Source of the DNA: Thermoproteaceae archaeon
Lineage (GTDB): Archaea; Thermoproteota; Thermoprotei; Thermoproteales; Thermoproteaceae
NCBI GenBank assembly: GCA_015521775.1
Contig: WANN01000040.1
Span: 1 to 64,000, forward strand
DNA: 64,000 nucleotides
Direction: 5' to 3'
This document shows, piece after piece, positions 1-9,530 of this stretch. The first letter of the stretch is position 1. Each line of letters opens with the position of its first letter. The translations under genes and the position numbers were made by a program. Under the pieces are notes generated by a model, which made no database searches, had not been told where the DNA came from, and was given only the letters and a program-made list of their open reading frames with translations.

Positions 1-22
1 GGTATATAGGGCCTAGTCCACG

Positions 23-178
23 CTATCGCCTCTTCTCGACCCTCTCGCTGAGCAGTATAGAGCCGCAGCGTGGGCAACAATACTTGACTATGATGTACTG
101 GCTGGAAAGGTCCTCGTTGCCGCATTGCCTTGCCTTGACGGGCCTACCGCAGTTGGGGCATATAGCGGTCCTTTGCAT
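23..178 (-). CDS. Small zinc-ribbon protein (51 aa)
   Basis: A 51-residue protein on the minus strand with two CPxC-type knuckles: CPNC at residues 7-10 and CPRC at 35-38, with a further Cys just before the second pair. This is the layout of a zinc ribbon, probably binding one Zn ion. The protein ends in a basic stretch (VEKRR). It lies 30 bases after the start of trpC's upstream neighbour chain, that is downstream of trpC in the trp operon direction, but the intervening AT-rich bases (about 181-205) may carry its own promoter. Small zinc ribbons of this kind in archaea are often nucleic-acid or ribosome associated, but nothing here shows the partner. The gene is real by its cysteine pattern; the function is unknown. 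Confidence 0.7.
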   Translation of the reverse strand: MQRTAICPNCGRPVKARQCGNEDLSSQYIIVKYCCPRCGSILLSERVEKRR

Positions 179-208
179 TTCTCAAAATAGATAAACTATA
201 TATAACGT

Positions 209-958
209 TTACTGAGCGCAAGCGGCCATCTTTAGCTCCTCGGCTAGCTGGGGCCTCAACATGAGTGCTGTGCCTACGAGCACCCCGTGCACCCCCATGG
301 AAGCCGCATCGGCTACGTCTTCCCTGCCCTTGATGCCGCTCTCCAGCACCGTGAGGAGCCCCCTCTTCACAGCCTCCCTGGCTATTTCCTTGCCCCTTGC
401 CGGGGACACCTCTAACGTGTGTAGGTCCCTAGTGTTGGCCCCTATGACCGCGTCTATGCCGAGCTCCACCACTTCGGCCACCTGGTGCGGCGCGCTGACC
501 TCCACCAGCGGCGTCATGCCGAGCCTAGATACATGGTCGGCTAGGTCCGCCAGCGCCTCGCCGCTCAGAAGGTCGTATATTAAAAGCACCGCGTCGGCGC
601 CGTATCCAAACGCCTGCCAGACCTGCCTATGGGACGTCACAAAGTCCTTGAAGAGCACGGGTCTCCCGAACCGCTTGGCAATGCCGACGTACCTGTAGTC
701 CCCTAGGAACCACAGAGGCTCAGTAAGCACTGAAAAGGCGTCCACATGGTTGACGATGGTCTCGAAGTATTCCCACGGCGCCATGTCCGTCCTTATGATG
801 CCTCGGGGGGACGCCCTCTTGTACTCGCCTATTATGGCGATACAAGTGCCCTGCAACGCGCCCCTAAGATCGAGTATTGGGAATTCCCTAGGGGGCGGGT
901 CTGGCTCGTACATAGACCTCAAAAGCGATGCGGCCCTCGCCCTTTCAAGGAAACTCAT
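209..958 (-). CDS. trpC: Indole-3-glycerol phosphate synthase TrpC
   Basis: TrpC closes the indole ring, converting 1-(o-carboxyphenylamino)-1-deoxyribulose 5-phosphate to indole-3-glycerol phosphate with loss of CO2 and water. The 249-residue length is usual for an archaeal monofunctional enzyme. Family motifs are visible: the substrate-binding lysine segment IGEYKRASP near residues 43-51, VLFKDFV near 99-105, GADAVLLI near 120-127, IGANTRDL near 171-178 and the phosphate-binding ESGI..GVLVGTALM region near the C-terminus. It is the last enzyme gene of the trp operon; its ATG overlaps the trpG stop by 4 bases (ATGA), which suggests translational coupling. The assignment is secure. Confidence 0.96.
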   Translation of the reverse strand: MSFLERARAASLLRSMYEPDPPPREFPILDLRGALQGTCIAIIGEYKRASPRGIIRTDMAPWEYFETIVNHVDAFSVLTEPLWFLGDYRYVGIAKRFGRPVLFKDFVTSHRQVWQAFGYGADAVLLIYDLLSGEALADLADHVSRLGMTPLVEVSAPHQVAEVVELGIDAVIGANTRDLHTLEVSPARGKEIAREAVKRGLLTVLESGIKGREDVADAASMGVHGVLVGTALMLRPQLAEELKMAACAQ

Positions 959-1536
959 ACCCTGTCCAGGAAGTTCCTCAGCATTTTGTAGCCGTCCTCA
1001 GTCCCAACGGACTCCGGGTGGAATTGTACACCGTACACTGGGTATTCCACGTGCCTAATGCCCATTATCTCGCCGTCGTCAAGCGAAACGGCCTCAACGA
1101 CTAGGTGGCTTGGCACGTCGTCCAGGACGAGGCTGTGGTACCTCATGGCGGTGAACGGGTTGCCAATACCCATGTACAGCGGTCCGCCGCTGTGCCTGAC
1201 CTTGCTCGTCTTGCCGTGCTTAATTGTCCTGGCCCTCCTGACCTTGGCGCCGTACACGACGCCTATTATCTGGTGGCCGAAGCAGACCCCAAGTATCGGT
1301 ATGCGGGGGCCAAACACCCTCACTATATGGGGGGATACCCCGACGTCCCTCTCCCTCAGGGGGGTCCCCGGCCCCGGAGATATGATTATTCTGTCGGGCC
1401 TAATCCTCTCGACCATTTTGACGGTGAGCTCGTCGTTGCGTATCACTAGAGGCCTACTCCCCAGCTCGCCCACGATCTGGGCCAGGTTGTAGACGAAGCT
1501 GTCGTAGTTGTCCACTATTAGGGTTAGGTCCGACAT
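955..1536 (-). CDS. trpG: Anthranilate synthase component II TrpG (glutamine amidotransferase)
   Basis: TrpG hydrolyses glutamine and channels ammonia to TrpE for anthranilate synthesis. It is a class I amidotransferase of 193 residues, typical for a monofunctional TrpG. The oxyanion loop SPGPGTP lies at residues 53-59, the nucleophile Cys85 sits in GVCFGHQ, and the remaining catalytic pair is His173 and Glu175 in FHPES. The gene starts inside the end of trpE (13-base overlap) and ends overlapping the trpC start, so TrpE and TrpG should be made at matching levels. A related PabA role in folate synthesis is excluded mainly by context, as it lies within a complete trp operon. Confidence 0.95.
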   Translation of the reverse strand: MSDLTLIVDNYDSFVYNLAQIVGELGSRPLVIRNDELTVKMVERIRPDRIIISPGPGTPLRERDVGVSPHIVRVFGPRIPILGVCFGHQIIGVVYGAKVRRARTIKHGKTSKVRHSGGPLYMGIGNPFTAMRYHSLVLDDVPSHLVVEAVSLDDGEIMGIRHVEYPVYGVQFHPESVGTEDGYKMLRNFLDRV

Positions 1537-2792
1537 AGCGCGTCCCTCAACGCGGCCAATTTATTGTCGGTTTCCGCCAGTTCCCTCTGCGGCGTCGAGT
1601 CATGGACAACTCCGGCGCCTGCCTGTATTCTAGCACGCCCATTCCTGATCACTATGGTCCTTATGACTATGGCGTACTCGCCCCCATTGGGGTACATGAG
1701 CCCAACGGCGCCTGCATAGGCCCTACGCGGCTCTCCCTCCAAGGCGCCTATTATCTCCATGGCCCTGGGCTTTGGGGCGCCGGTCACGGTGCCGGCTGGG
1801 AACGTGGCCCATAGGGCGTCCACTACGTCCATTCCCCTGTCGAGCATGCCCACAACGCGCGAGACTATGTGCTGCACGTGGCTGTACTTCTCGACGGCCA
1901 TGTACTCGGCCACCCTAACAGTGCCGAACTTGCATACCTTGCCCAGATCGTTGCGCGCTAGGTCCACCAACATCACGTGTTCTGCCCTCTCCTTCTCGTC
2001 CGACAACATGTCGTCCTCGAGCTCGAGGTCCTCCACGTCGTTGGACCCGCGTCTCCTCGTGCCTGCTATGGGATGGGTCTCGGCTCTATCGCTGTCCACC
2101 TTGACTAGGAGCTCTGGGGAGGTCCCTATTAACGTCTCGGTGGGGGCATGGACGAAGTACATGTATGGGGACTGGTTCCGTCTCGCCAGCTCCTCGTACA
2201 CCGCGAAGAGGTCGCCGCTAACCGTGTAGTCCTCCCAACGGGAGACCACTATCTGGAACGCGTCCCCATCCATTATCCTATCAAGGGCGTGTTCGACCCA
2301 GCCCATGAAGAGGGACCTATCCGTCATGGATATAGGCCCCTCGACGTGGAAACGTCCAGCCGCCTGGGGCTCCACGCGGGGCACCTCGCCCAACGCGTAG
2401 CCCCTCTTCAGGAGGTTGTCGTATATGACCACGTTACGGGGAACAATCACGGTCGCTAGGGGCGCAGAGTGGTCCATTGGCAGCACGTCGCGGAGATACG
2501 GCTCCATGTACACGGTCGCCTCGTAGTGGAATATGCCCACGGCCACCTCGCCTCCAAAGGGGCCGCCATTACGGTCAAGTTTCCTGTACATCGCCTTGAC
2601 TGCTCCATACAGGTCGCCGGTCCCCTCGTAGTGCTCGTGCAAGTCCTTGATTCCCCAGGCGACGATGGTGAACCTTGCCCTGTCGGGGAACCCCTCCCCT
2701 GACTCGAACAGGGCCACGAAGTCGCCCCTCGAATACATCTCGCGGGCCAAGTCATGGGGCGCCGGCAACCTGGATAGGGGTATCTTCCTCAT
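1524..2792 (-). CDS. trpE: Anthranilate synthase component I TrpE
   Basis: TrpE makes anthranilate from chorismate using ammonia from TrpG. The 422-residue protein is the compact archaeal form. Chorismate-binding family motifs are present in order: FVHAPTETLIGTSPELL, the PIAGTRRRG loop, DEKERAEHVMLVDLARNDLG (Mg and chorismate contacts), FPAGTVTGAPKPRAM, and the C-terminal IQAGAGVVHDS. Feedback control by tryptophan is usual for the family, but the N-terminal binding motif was not checked residue by residue. The start ATG overlaps the trpF stop (ATGA). The gene is the fifth in the operon. Confidence 0.96.
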   Translation of the reverse strand: MRKIPLSRLPAPHDLAREMYSRGDFVALFESGEGFPDRARFTIVAWGIKDLHEHYEGTGDLYGAVKAMYRKLDRNGGPFGGEVAVGIFHYEATVYMEPYLRDVLPMDHSAPLATVIVPRNVVIYDNLLKRGYALGEVPRVEPQAAGRFHVEGPISMTDRSLFMGWVEHALDRIMDGDAFQIVVSRWEDYTVSGDLFAVYEELARRNQSPYMYFVHAPTETLIGTSPELLVKVDSDRAETHPIAGTRRRGSNDVEDLELEDDMLSDEKERAEHVMLVDLARNDLGKVCKFGTVRVAEYMAVEKYSHVQHIVSRVVGMLDRGMDVVDALWATFPAGTVTGAPKPRAMEIIGALEGEPRRAYAGAVGLMYPNGGEYAIVIRTIVIRNGRARIQAGAGVVHDSTPQRELAETDNKLAALRDALCRT

Positions 2793-3418
2793 CTCAGCGC
2801 CCTGACCAGCATTGCGATCTTCTCGGGGTCCTTGACTCCCGGCTCGGCCTCGACTCCGCTGGCCACGTCGATCATATACGGCTCAAGGGCCCTCACGGCA
2901 TGGACGTTGTCAGGCCCTATTCCCCCGGCCAGGGCCACCCTGCCTAGGCGGGCCACGGCCCTGTACACGCGCAGAGGCACCTTTAGGCCATGTTCGTACC
3001 GCGCTTCGTTCCCCTTGGCCGCGTCCACCAGCACATATTCGTGCTCCTTGGCGAGCAGAGACTTAACCTCCCCGACGTAGTCCTCTATACTCTGGCCCAT
3101 GTAGGTGGCCACGGGGGCCACCTTGATGCCCATCCCACTGGCGAACTCGTACACGTCGTCGGGGAACCGTCCGTGGTGTTGGACCACCGGGAAACCGTAG
3201 CGGGCTGCGTCTTCCACCGCGTTGTATGCATCGCGGCTCAGATACACGAGCACCGGTATCGCCCTGGACAGGGTAGACGCCAGGTCCCTGGCGTATGCAA
3301 GGTCTATCCTCCTCCTACTGTGCACGGCCGGGTCCACTATGAAGCCCACGTAGTCGGCCACGGCATCGGCGAGCTCCAGATCCTCATACCTAGCTATGCC
3401 GCAGATCTTAACCTTCAT
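2789..3418 (-). CDS. trpF: Phosphoribosylanthranilate isomerase TrpF
   Basis: TrpF performs the Amadori rearrangement of phosphoribosylanthranilate. From the ATG at 3416-3418 the protein has 209 residues and begins MKVKICGI, the family's invariant start with the catalytic Cys (Cys6). VQHHG and the phosphate-binding LAGGIGPDNV near residues 162-171 follow, then the essential aspartate region IDVASGVE..PGVKDPEKI. An upstream in-frame extension to 3526 runs wholly inside trpD and has no homologous look, so the shorter start is preferred. The start lies 11 bases inside the trpD end. This is ordinary operon overlap. Confidence 0.94.
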   Translation of the reverse strand: MKVKICGIARYEDLELADAVADYVGFIVDPAVHSRRRIDLAYARDLASTLSRAIPVLVYLSRDAYNAVEDAARYGFPVVQHHGRFPDDVYEFASGMGIKVAPVATYMGQSIEDYVGEVKSLLAKEHEYVLVDAAKGNEARYEHGLKVPLRVYRAVARLGRVALAGGIGPDNVHAVRALEPYMIDVASGVEAEPGVKDPEKIAMLVRALR

Positions 3419-4448
3419 GGCTCGACTCAACGACGGCCTTGACATGTCCGTACGCCTTTCCCTCCTGGATCGTCTGCATGGCCAGCTCGTATCCGTCTCT
3501 GAGGCTCGACGTGACGCCGGCAACATAAAGGGCGGCAGCCGCGTTGACCGATATCGCGATTGCAGCGCCTTTGTGTTCCCCCCGCAACCCCCTCAACGTG
3601 AGCTCCACCGCCTCCTCCCTGCTGGCCGCCCGAGGCACCTCGACCCTAGGCGCTGAGAGGTCCTCGGGCATCACCACGTACCCCTCCATGTTGCGGCCCC
3701 TCACCTCGAGCACCCTTGTGGCGCCCTGAGGAGAAACCTCGTCTATTCCCGGCTCCCCATGGACTACGAGGAGGTGGTCGTAGCCTATCATGAGCGCTGC
3801 GTTTCCGACCACGTCCATGTACCGTAGCGACGACACGCCTAGGACCTGTCTCCTCACCATTGCCGGGTTGGAGAGGGGACCTACCAAGTTGAAGGCGGTG
3901 CTGAAGGGGAGCTTACGCCTCACAGGCATCACGTGGCGCATGGCCGGGTGGTAGTTGGGGGCGTACAGGAACGCGAAGCGGACCCTGCGGAGCGCCCGCG
4001 AGGCGGCCTCGGGTCCTATATCAAGCCTGTAGCCGAGCGCCTCCATGAGGTCCGCGCTGCCGCATACCCCGGTCACGGACCTGTTGCCATGCTTGGCCAC
4101 GTATGCGCCGGCCGCAGACGCAACTATGGCGGCCGCCGTGGACAGATTGATGGTGCCGCTCCCATCGCCCCCGGTCCCCGCCGTGTCGATGGCCTCTACG
4201 TCTATGGGGACCTTGACCGCGTTGTCCCTAAGCGACATGGCCAGGCCGGCGACCTCCCCGCTGGCCTCGCCCCTGACCCTCATGGCGGTGAGCACGGCGG
4301 CCACCTCGACGGGGTCCGCCTCCCCCCTGAGCAGGACATTGCCCACCATGCGCGCCTCATCCACGGTCATGTTGCCCCCATCCGCGAGTTTCCTCAACAC
4401 GTGGCGCACTGCGTCAACGGGCATAGGCGTCCGTGTCAAGGAGCCCAT
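3408..4448 (-). CDS. trpD: Anthranilate phosphoribosyltransferase TrpD
   Basis: TrpD joins anthranilate and PRPP. The 346-residue protein has the classic PRPP loop [20 protein letters not shown] (residues about 88-107) and [21 protein letters not shown] after it, followed by [29 protein letters not shown], all diagnostic of the family. It overlaps trpB upstream by 35 bases and trpF downstream by 11. No domain is missing. The nucleoside phosphorylase homologues (DeoA type) can be excluded by the anthranilate-site asparagine and the context. Confidence 0.96.
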   Translation of the reverse strand: MGSLTRTPMPVDAVRHVLRKLADGGNMTVDEARMVGNVLLRGEADPVEVAAVLTAMRVRGEASGEVAGLAMSLRDNAVKVPIDVEAIDTAGTGGDGSGTINLSTAAAIVASAAGAYVAKHGNRSVTGVCGSADLMEALGYRLDIGPEAASRALRRVRFAFLYAPNYHPAMRHVMPVRRKLPFSTAFNLVGPLSNPAMVRRQVLGVSSLRYMDVVGNAALMIGYDHLLVVHGEPGIDEVSPQGATRVLEVRGRNMEGYVVMPEDLSAPRVEVPRAASREEAVELTLRGLRGEHKGAAIAISVNAAAALYVAGVTSSLRDGYELAMQTIQEGKAYGHVKAVVESSHEG

Positions 4449-5634
4449 GGCCGGACAGGTTGAACGCTATGACGGCGCCTTCCGGCGCCTCTCCGGCTAT
4501 GTCGATGACGGCCTTCACGGCGTGGGCACTCTCAGGGGCGGGGACTATGCCCTCGGCTCTTGCGAACAGCCTGGCCGCAGACAGGACCTCGTCCTGGCCA
4601 TAGCTTCTGGCCTCAACAACGCCGATTTTCCTCAGCAACGAGAGACTTGGCGCTGCCCCATGATACCTTAGACCTGCGGCATGTATTGGCGGGGTCACGT
4701 GGCCCCTCCCAAGCGTGTACATCTTTATCATTGGGAGTATCCCCGCGGTGTCGGGAAAATCATAGTCGTATCGCCCCCCGCTTAGCTTCGGCGCGGCGGC
4801 AGATTCCGCGGCTACGAACCTCACCTTCAGGTAGTCCTCCCCTCTCAACATGGCGCCTATGAACGGGTATGTGAACCCGCCGAAGTTGGAGCCGCCACCG
4901 ACACATGCCACCAATATGTCCGGCCCCTCGGGAAGCTGCCCCATCGCCTCCAGGCCTATCACGGTCTGATGCATCAACACGAATTCCATGACGCTTCCCG
5001 GCAGGTAGCGCCTGCCTTCATGCGATAACGCGTATTCCACGGCTTCTGATATAGCTATTCCGAGACTCCCCGGATGATCCCCCCCATATGCCTTCCCCGC
5101 CTCCGTGACGCCGCTCGGGCTCGGATGGACTGTAGCCCCATACACCTCCATCAATACCCGTCTCTGCACCTTGGACAGATAACTGCTGCGCGTCATGAAA
5201 ACCGTGGCCTTCAGCCCAAAGAGGGCCGAGGCCAGGGACACGGCTAGGCCCCACTGGCCCGCCCCTGTCTCGGTGACAACCTCTACGGCCCCCTCGATCG
5301 ACGCGTAGTATGCCTGTGCCAACGCCGTGTTCAGCTTGTGGCTGCCTACCGGAAGGACCCCCTCGTACTTGTAATAGATGTGGGCCTTGGTTCCAAGGAG
5401 CCTCTCAAGCGCCTCGGCCCTCATAAGAGGCGTCGGCCTGCCCATCTTCGCGTATGCCCCGCGGACCGGCTCGGGGATCGTTACCCATCTCTCGGCGGTG
5501 AATTCCTGGTCCAGGAGTGCCTGGGGGAATATCCTGGATAACAGCGCTATCCTGCTTTCCCCCTCATCCGGATCTCTTGGAGGCGGCAATGGATAGGGCA
5601 GGTCTGCCGCGATGTTGTACCACCTATTTACCAC
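4414..5634 (-). CDS. trpB: Tryptophan synthase beta chain, TrpB2 type
   Basis: The PLP enzyme condenses indole with serine to tryptophan. The N-terminal [10 protein letters not shown] and GRPTPL segments and [13 protein letters not shown] identify the TrpB2 subgroup, not the common TrpB1; Lys100 in GSHK should be the PLP Schiff-base lysine and the GGGSNFGG loop near residue 235 binds the PLP phosphate. Length is 406 residues, slightly short for TrpB2. The gene is directly downstream of trpA (overlap 7 bases), so here TrpB2 is presumably the partner of TrpA and not a second indole-scavenging copy. No TrpB1 is present in the window; one elsewhere cannot be excluded. Confidence 0.93.
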   Translation of the reverse strand: MVNRWYNIAADLPYPLPPPRDPDEGESRIALLSRIFPQALLDQEFTAERWVTIPEPVRGAYAKMGRPTPLMRAEALERLLGTKAHIYYKYEGVLPVGSHKLNTALAQAYYASIEGAVEVVTETGAGQWGLAVSLASALFGLKATVFMTRSSYLSKVQRRVLMEVYGATVHPSPSGVTEAGKAYGGDHPGSLGIAISEAVEYALSHEGRRYLPGSVMEFVLMHQTVIGLEAMGQLPEGPDILVACVGGGSNFGGFTYPFIGAMLRGEDYLKVRFVAAESAAAPKLSGGRYDYDFPDTAGILPMIKMYTLGRGHVTPPIHAAGLRYHGAAPSLSLLRKIGVVEARSYGQDEVLSAARLFARAEGIVPAPESAHAVKAVIDIAGEAPEGAVIAFNLSGHGLLDTDAYAR

Positions 5635-6398
5635 CCCGACCGACTCATTGAAACCCCCGCGGTACCACTATTTTTAAGTTTTTCCCTGAACCCAAGGACG
5701 ACGTCCTTAATAAACGCCAAAGCCTCGCCCGTTCCCTTGGCCAGCCTCCTCAAAAACGCCGTTCCAATCACAACGCCGTCAGCGCCGGACTCCACCAGCC
5801 TAACCGCCTTTTCAGACGAGTCCACGGCGAACCCAGCCACTATGAATGTGTTGGGGGCCAGCTCCCGTGCAAGTCTCAGGTTCCTCTCCACGTATATGGG
5901 GAGGCTTATCCCCGTGGACGCGTAGAGGCCAACATAAACGAAAATTGGGTCGTACTCGGCTATCCTTTGAAGCAGCCCGTGAGGGAACTTGCCCGGAAGG
6001 AAGAACGAGGGCCTCATGCCGTACCTGTCACAGAGCTTCACGTACTCGCCCAAGATATCGGGGTAATCCACGAGTAGATCTGGCAGTAATAGTGAGAGGG
6101 CCCCCATCGAGGAGACGGCCGAGACCGCCTCCTCGAGGGACCTAACGTAGTCCTCGGCGTACGCCATGACGACCAGCCTGCCCCTTTTGGGTATGTGCCT
6201 CAACGCCTCCAGGCCCCTGGGGCCCTCGGCCTCCCTGTGCGTCCTCCTGATGAACGGCCCGTCGTACTTGGGGTTGTGAGTCGGCAAGCCGACCTCGAGG
6301 AAGTCCGTCGGCGCCTCTTCTACAAGAGTCCTCACGGCGCCTATCGACGGCCAGCCAGCGGTTAGGTATATCCCTATACTGGGCCTAGGCAGCTCCAT
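5628..6398 (-). CDS. trpA: Tryptophan synthase alpha chain TrpA
   Basis: TrpA releases indole from indole-3-glycerol phosphate. The 256-residue TIM-barrel retains the two catalytic acids: Glu35 in FLEVGLPT and Asp46 in KYDGPFI, corresponding to the known Glu/Asp pair of the bacterial enzyme. The phosphate-binding [14 protein letters not shown] lies near residues 211-224. It is the first gene of the trp operon. A TTTTAAA box on the minus strand at 6419-6425 is centred 24 bases before the ATG, predicting a leaderless operon mRNA that starts at or next to the A of the start codon. No attenuator-like leader is therefore possible. Confidence 0.93.
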   Translation of the reverse strand: MELPRPSIGIYLTAGWPSIGAVRTLVEEAPTDFLEVGLPTHNPKYDGPFIRRTHREAEGPRGLEALRHIPKRGRLVVMAYAEDYVRSLEEAVSAVSSMGALSLLLPDLLVDYPDILGEYVKLCDRYGMRPSFFLPGKFPHGLLQRIAEYDPIFVYVGLYASTGISLPIYVERNLRLARELAPNTFIVAGFAVDSSEKAVRLVESGADGVVIGTAFLRRLAKGTGEALAFIKDVVLGFREKLKNSGTAGVSMSRSGW

Positions 6399-6418
6399 AT
6401 GGATGGACCAGCGCCCAC

Positions 6419-6454
6419 TTTAAAAGTGTGGAGACCTGGGCCTAAGCATAAAAA
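6419..6454. promoter_or_regulatory. Divergent leaderless promoters of trp operon and surE
   Basis: Two TATA-like boxes point in opposite directions. TTTAAAA at 6419-6425 read on the minus strand is 24 bases before the trpA ATG (6398). ATAAAAA at 6448-6454 is 23 bases before the surE GTG (6474). With the archaeal TATA-to-start distance of about 25 bases both transcripts would be leaderless. No separate operator is obvious between them. Confidence 0.55.
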
Positions 6455-6473
6455 CACCTGCTACATTCGTCCC

Positions 6474-7250
6474 GTGAAAGTGCTGCTAACCAACGACGAC
6501 GGTCCCCACAGCCCTGGCCTGGCCGCGTTGAGGAGGGTCTTGGAACGGCGCCATGATGTTGTGGTTGTCGTGCCAGAGAGACAGCGAAGCGCGAGCGGGT
6601 TCGCGCGGACCTACCACAAGCCGCTGCGCCTGTACAAGATGTGCGGCGTATACGTGGTCAACGCGTTTCCGGCTGACGCCGTGTTCATGGGGCTCAAGGT
6701 AGTGGCGCCCGACGTAGACCTAGTAGTGTCTGGGATAAACATGGGGGAAAACATAGGGTTCGAGGCCTTCTACGGCGGCGGCACGGTGGGCGCTGCATAC
6801 CAGGCGGCCGCGCTGGGCAAGGGAGCCCTTGCAGTATCCTGGGAGGTGCCTAAGGGCACCAGCCCAGACGAGGGCGCCCTAGAGTCGGTTGCACGCATTG
6901 TGGAGGCCCTCGTCGAGCGGGCCATTCCCTGGAATAGAGACGTGTACCTGGTGAGCGTGAACGTACCCAACAAGTGGAGCGGCAGGGTAAGCGTAACAAC
7001 CAGGGTGAGCTTCAACGTGTACTTGGAGAGGCCCTTCGAGGGGGTGGACCCCCGAGGGCACAAGTACTACTGGCGGTGGGGCGACCGAAACACGGTGTTC
7101 GAGGAGGGGACCGACGGCTACGAGTTTTTTGTAAAGCGGAATGTCGTGATGGTACCATTGATAAGGAGGTGCGGGAGCAGCGACGCGGCGCAGTGGCTGA
7201 GGGACGTCGCCGCGGCCGTGGGGCCGATAGACTCCGTCTATCTGACGTGA
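6474..7250 (+). CDS. surE: 5'/3'-nucleotidase SurE
   Basis: SurE is a metal-dependent nucleoside monophosphate phosphatase. The GTG at 6474 starts V-K-VLLTNDDGPHS, and the two aspartates at residues 8 and 9 are the family's metal ligands. SGINMGENIG, the glycine-rich YGGGTVGAAYQA and VSVNVP follow. Length from this start is 258 residues, the usual SurE size. An in-frame ATG upstream at 6399 would add 25 residues with no family similarity, and a TATA-like box sits 23 bases before the GTG, so the GTG is chosen. It is divergent from trpA and monocistronic as far as can be seen. Confidence 0.93.
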   Translation: MKVLLTNDDGPHSPGLAALRRVLERRHDVVVVVPERQRSASGFARTYHKPLRLYKMCGVYVVNAFPADAVFMGLKVVAPDVDLVVSGINMGENIGFEAFYGGGTVGAAYQAAALGKGALAVSWEVPKGTSPDEGALESVARIVEALVERAIPWNRDVYLVSVNVPNKWSGRVSVTTRVSFNVYLERPFEGVDPRGHKYYWRWGDRNTVFEEGTDGYEFFVKRNVVMVPLIRRCGSSDAAQWLRDVAAAVGPIDSVYLT

Positions 7251-7308
7251 GGGGAGGCTTAGGGGATTGTGCGGGTAATCGTTATTTATTCGAACTCCGT
7301 TGGTGCCA

Positions 7309-8742
7309 ATGTTGAAGTCTATATTGCTGTTCATATTGGTGTTAGTCCTGTCGATACCGGCGGTCCTAATCGGCATGTTCGTGTTGACCAACTTGTTGAG
7401 TGACGCGGCGCAGGGAAGCGAACCGGCGGGGCCAACCGCAAGCCCCGATGTGGGCCCCGGGGTTATCTGCGTGGTGGACGGGCCTAGGTACGGCGGCTAC
7501 TACAGGGCGGTTTTCAGGGGCGCCAATGGGAGGGACGTCATGGTTGGGGGCACCGTGCTGCCCGTGTTCGACGGGCGCCGGGCCTACGGAATAGACACGT
7601 GGTACATAGATCCATACACGTGCGAGACGGGCTTCGTGGTGGATCCCACCGATGCTAGGGGTGGGGGAAGGTACAGTCTTGAGTGGGTGGACGACAAGTA
7701 CATCTACATGTCTGGCCCGGGCTTCCTGATACTGGACAAGGAGGGCAGGACGGTTGCAGAGCACACAAGACCCGCGGATCAATTCCAACCTGGCTGGTAC
7801 ACTGCCTACTGGTCGAGGACCGACAACCTGATGTTCTACTACGCTTATGACCGAGGCGGCCTAGTGACGTTCAAGGCCATCGACCTCCTCAACATGCAGG
7901 TGGCCTGGTCCAGGGAGTATCCCGAGCCCCTGGCGTACGTCGAGGGCAACATCCTGAGCCTTACCCCCGGCCAAGTCGTGATTTCTGGGGACTACGTATA
8001 CGCAGCTGCGCTTGTCCGCAATAACAATGAGAAGCGGCTTGGAGTGGTGGCCTACAAGGTGGCCAAGTCAAGCGGCGAGCTTCTGGCCAGGGCCGAGTCC
8101 ATGGCCACTGTGCCGGGCCTGCCGGGAAGCGGCGCCGAGATGATGGGCGGCGGCCACAATCTGCCGCTTGTGGTGGCCGGCGATCTCCTTCTGGCCGGCG
8201 TCTACGTGGCGCAGATATTCGAGGGGGAGGGACTGCTCGCGTTGTTCGCGTTCGACATGTCCAAGGGGGAGCCCCTCTGGATAAACCACTTCTATGTCAA
8301 GGGAGGAATAAGCGGCTACAAGCTCCTCACGACAGACTCCGGCTTCGTCGCAGTGGTGGAGCCCCACTACACGCCGGTACGCGAGCCGGAGAGGGGACTC
8401 ATACAGCTGATGCGCGAATACACCATTATCCTTCTGGACAAGGCAACTGGGGACACACTGGCCATGCGCAGGATAAACGCGACGATCCTCGTGGCCGACT
8501 CGACCGGCGATGTGGTCTATATAGCCTACCAGGTGAGGCTCGGCGATGTCATAGTAGAGGCCCTGGACGCTGGGAAAGGGCTAAGGAGCATGTGGGTCGC
8601 CAAGATGGAGGGCGGAAACCGCGTATTTAGGCTGCCGTTCAGCATATTGGCGGCAGGTGACAGGGCCGTGTTGTCGTATACCGAGGTGCCGTGGGGCTCG
8701 GCAAGGGCGCGCTTCAAGGTGGCCGTGTTGGGGGAACAGTAG
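7309..8742 (+). CDS. Membrane-anchored extracellular protein, probable beta-propeller
   Basis: The product has 477 residues. Residues about 3-26 form one hydrophobic segment (LKSILLFILVLVLSIPAVL) that should anchor or export it, followed by a Ser/Pro/Gly linker. The rest is rich in aromatic residues and Gly and contains repeated strand-turn units such as DKEGRTV, YKVAKSSGELL, DKATGDTLA and DAGKGLRSM, which resemble the blade loops of PQQ-like beta-propellers. No catalytic motif is visible. The ATG at 7309 is chosen because TTATTTATT at 7282-7290 lies about 23 bases before it; the in-frame TTG at 7300 is less likely. Role unknown; a cell-surface sensor or binding protein is one guess. Confidence 0.72.
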   Translation: MLKSILLFILVLVLSIPAVLIGMFVLTNLLSDAAQGSEPAGPTASPDVGPGVICVVDGPRYGGYYRAVFRGANGRDVMVGGTVLPVFDGRRAYGIDTWYIDPYTCETGFVVDPTDARGGGRYSLEWVDDKYIYMSGPGFLILDKEGRTVAEHTRPADQFQPGWYTAYWSRTDNLMFYYAYDRGGLVTFKAIDLLNMQVAWSREYPEPLAYVEGNILSLTPGQVVISGDYVYAAALVRNNNEKRLGVVAYKVAKSSGELLARAESMATVPGLPGSGAEMMGGGHNLPLVVAGDLLLAGVYVAQIFEGEGLLALFAFDMSKGEPLWINHFYVKGGISGYKLLTTDSGFVAVVEPHYTPVREPERGLIQLMREYTIILLDKATGDTLAMRRINATILVADSTGDVVYIAYQVRLGDVIVEALDAGKGLRSMWVAKMEGGNRVFRLPFSILAAGDRAVLSYTEVPWGSARARFKVAVLGEQ

Positions 8743-8751
8743 CCTTACACG

Positions 8752-9429
8752 TCACACCACTGTGGGCCCCATGGACACGTTGCCCGAGAGCAGCTCCACG
8801 TACACGCGTGCGATTTCGGCCGCGGAGTCGCGTAGCCTCCCTTCGTCTATGCCGGGAACGCCGGCGCTAATGATCAGTATGTCTCTGGTGGCCTCCGTTA
8901 CCGCCGTCTCAACGGAATCCCTATAGGGGAACACGTGGAGTATCTTGGAATTGGACGCTGCCAGCACTATCTGGCCCTCGTCGAGCCGCCTAGGCTCGCC
9001 CCCGATGGGCCTGAACATCTCTCCCCTGCGCGCCCTACGCAGAGTCAACTGTTCGCTTCCTATGCGCTGCACATCGTAAAGCCCGATGGGGACCATGTAC
9101 ATGACGCTGACCGCATTACCCACGTCCACCGCCGGATTTATGCTCGGCAGCTCCTCTCCCCTGAGCACCCTACGCAAGAGCGCCTCCTGGGCAGGCCTCT
9201 GCTTGGTCGGGTCTATCCCCAGCACGCGCCAATAAAAGTCCCTGTATGCCCTTATAATAGGGTGGTCCTTAAGCGCGTCCAGCCCCATAGACGAACGGAC
9301 AGAATCGACGGCCCTGCGTACGTACATGCGTACCTCGTCGTGGCGCACACTATTGTTTATGCCCGTTACTAGGCACACTCCAAGTTTTATCCCTAGGCCG
9401 TTCAGCTCTGGGCCTATCTCGACGCGCAT
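8752..9429 (-). CDS. Solo B3/B4-domain protein (phenylalanyl-tRNA synthetase beta-like)
   Basis: This 225-residue protein matches the B3/B4 fold known from the editing module of phenylalanyl-tRNA synthetase beta, in its stand-alone form: IRAYRDFYWRVLGIDPTKQRPAQEALLRRVLRG-like text, then INPAVDVGNAVS near residues 96-107 and the central strand region IGSEQLTLRRARRGE. Stand-alone members are proposed to hydrolyse mis-charged tRNA or bind nucleic acid; the substrate is not established. A TATATATTTA box at 9451-9460 on the minus strand is about 26 bases before the ATG. It converges with the preceding gene with a 9-base gap. Confidence 0.8.
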   Translation of the reverse strand: MRVEIGPELNGLGIKLGVCLVTGINNSVRHDEVRMYVRRAVDSVRSSMGLDALKDHPIIRAYRDFYWRVLGIDPTKQRPAQEALLRRVLRGEELPSINPAVDVGNAVSVMYMVPIGLYDVQRIGSEQLTLRRARRGEMFRPIGGEPRRLDEGQIVLAASNSKILHVFPYRDSVETAVTEATRDILIISAGVPGIDEGRLRDSAAEIARVYVELLSGNVSMGPTVV

Positions 9430-9530
9430 GGTGATTAGCCGTGTTGACGGTATATATTTACCTACGCGCGTTTCCTCGCCGTTGTTCCTTGCGAGTGGAA
9501 ATATTTATTATAGTGTAGTGTCTTCATTCT

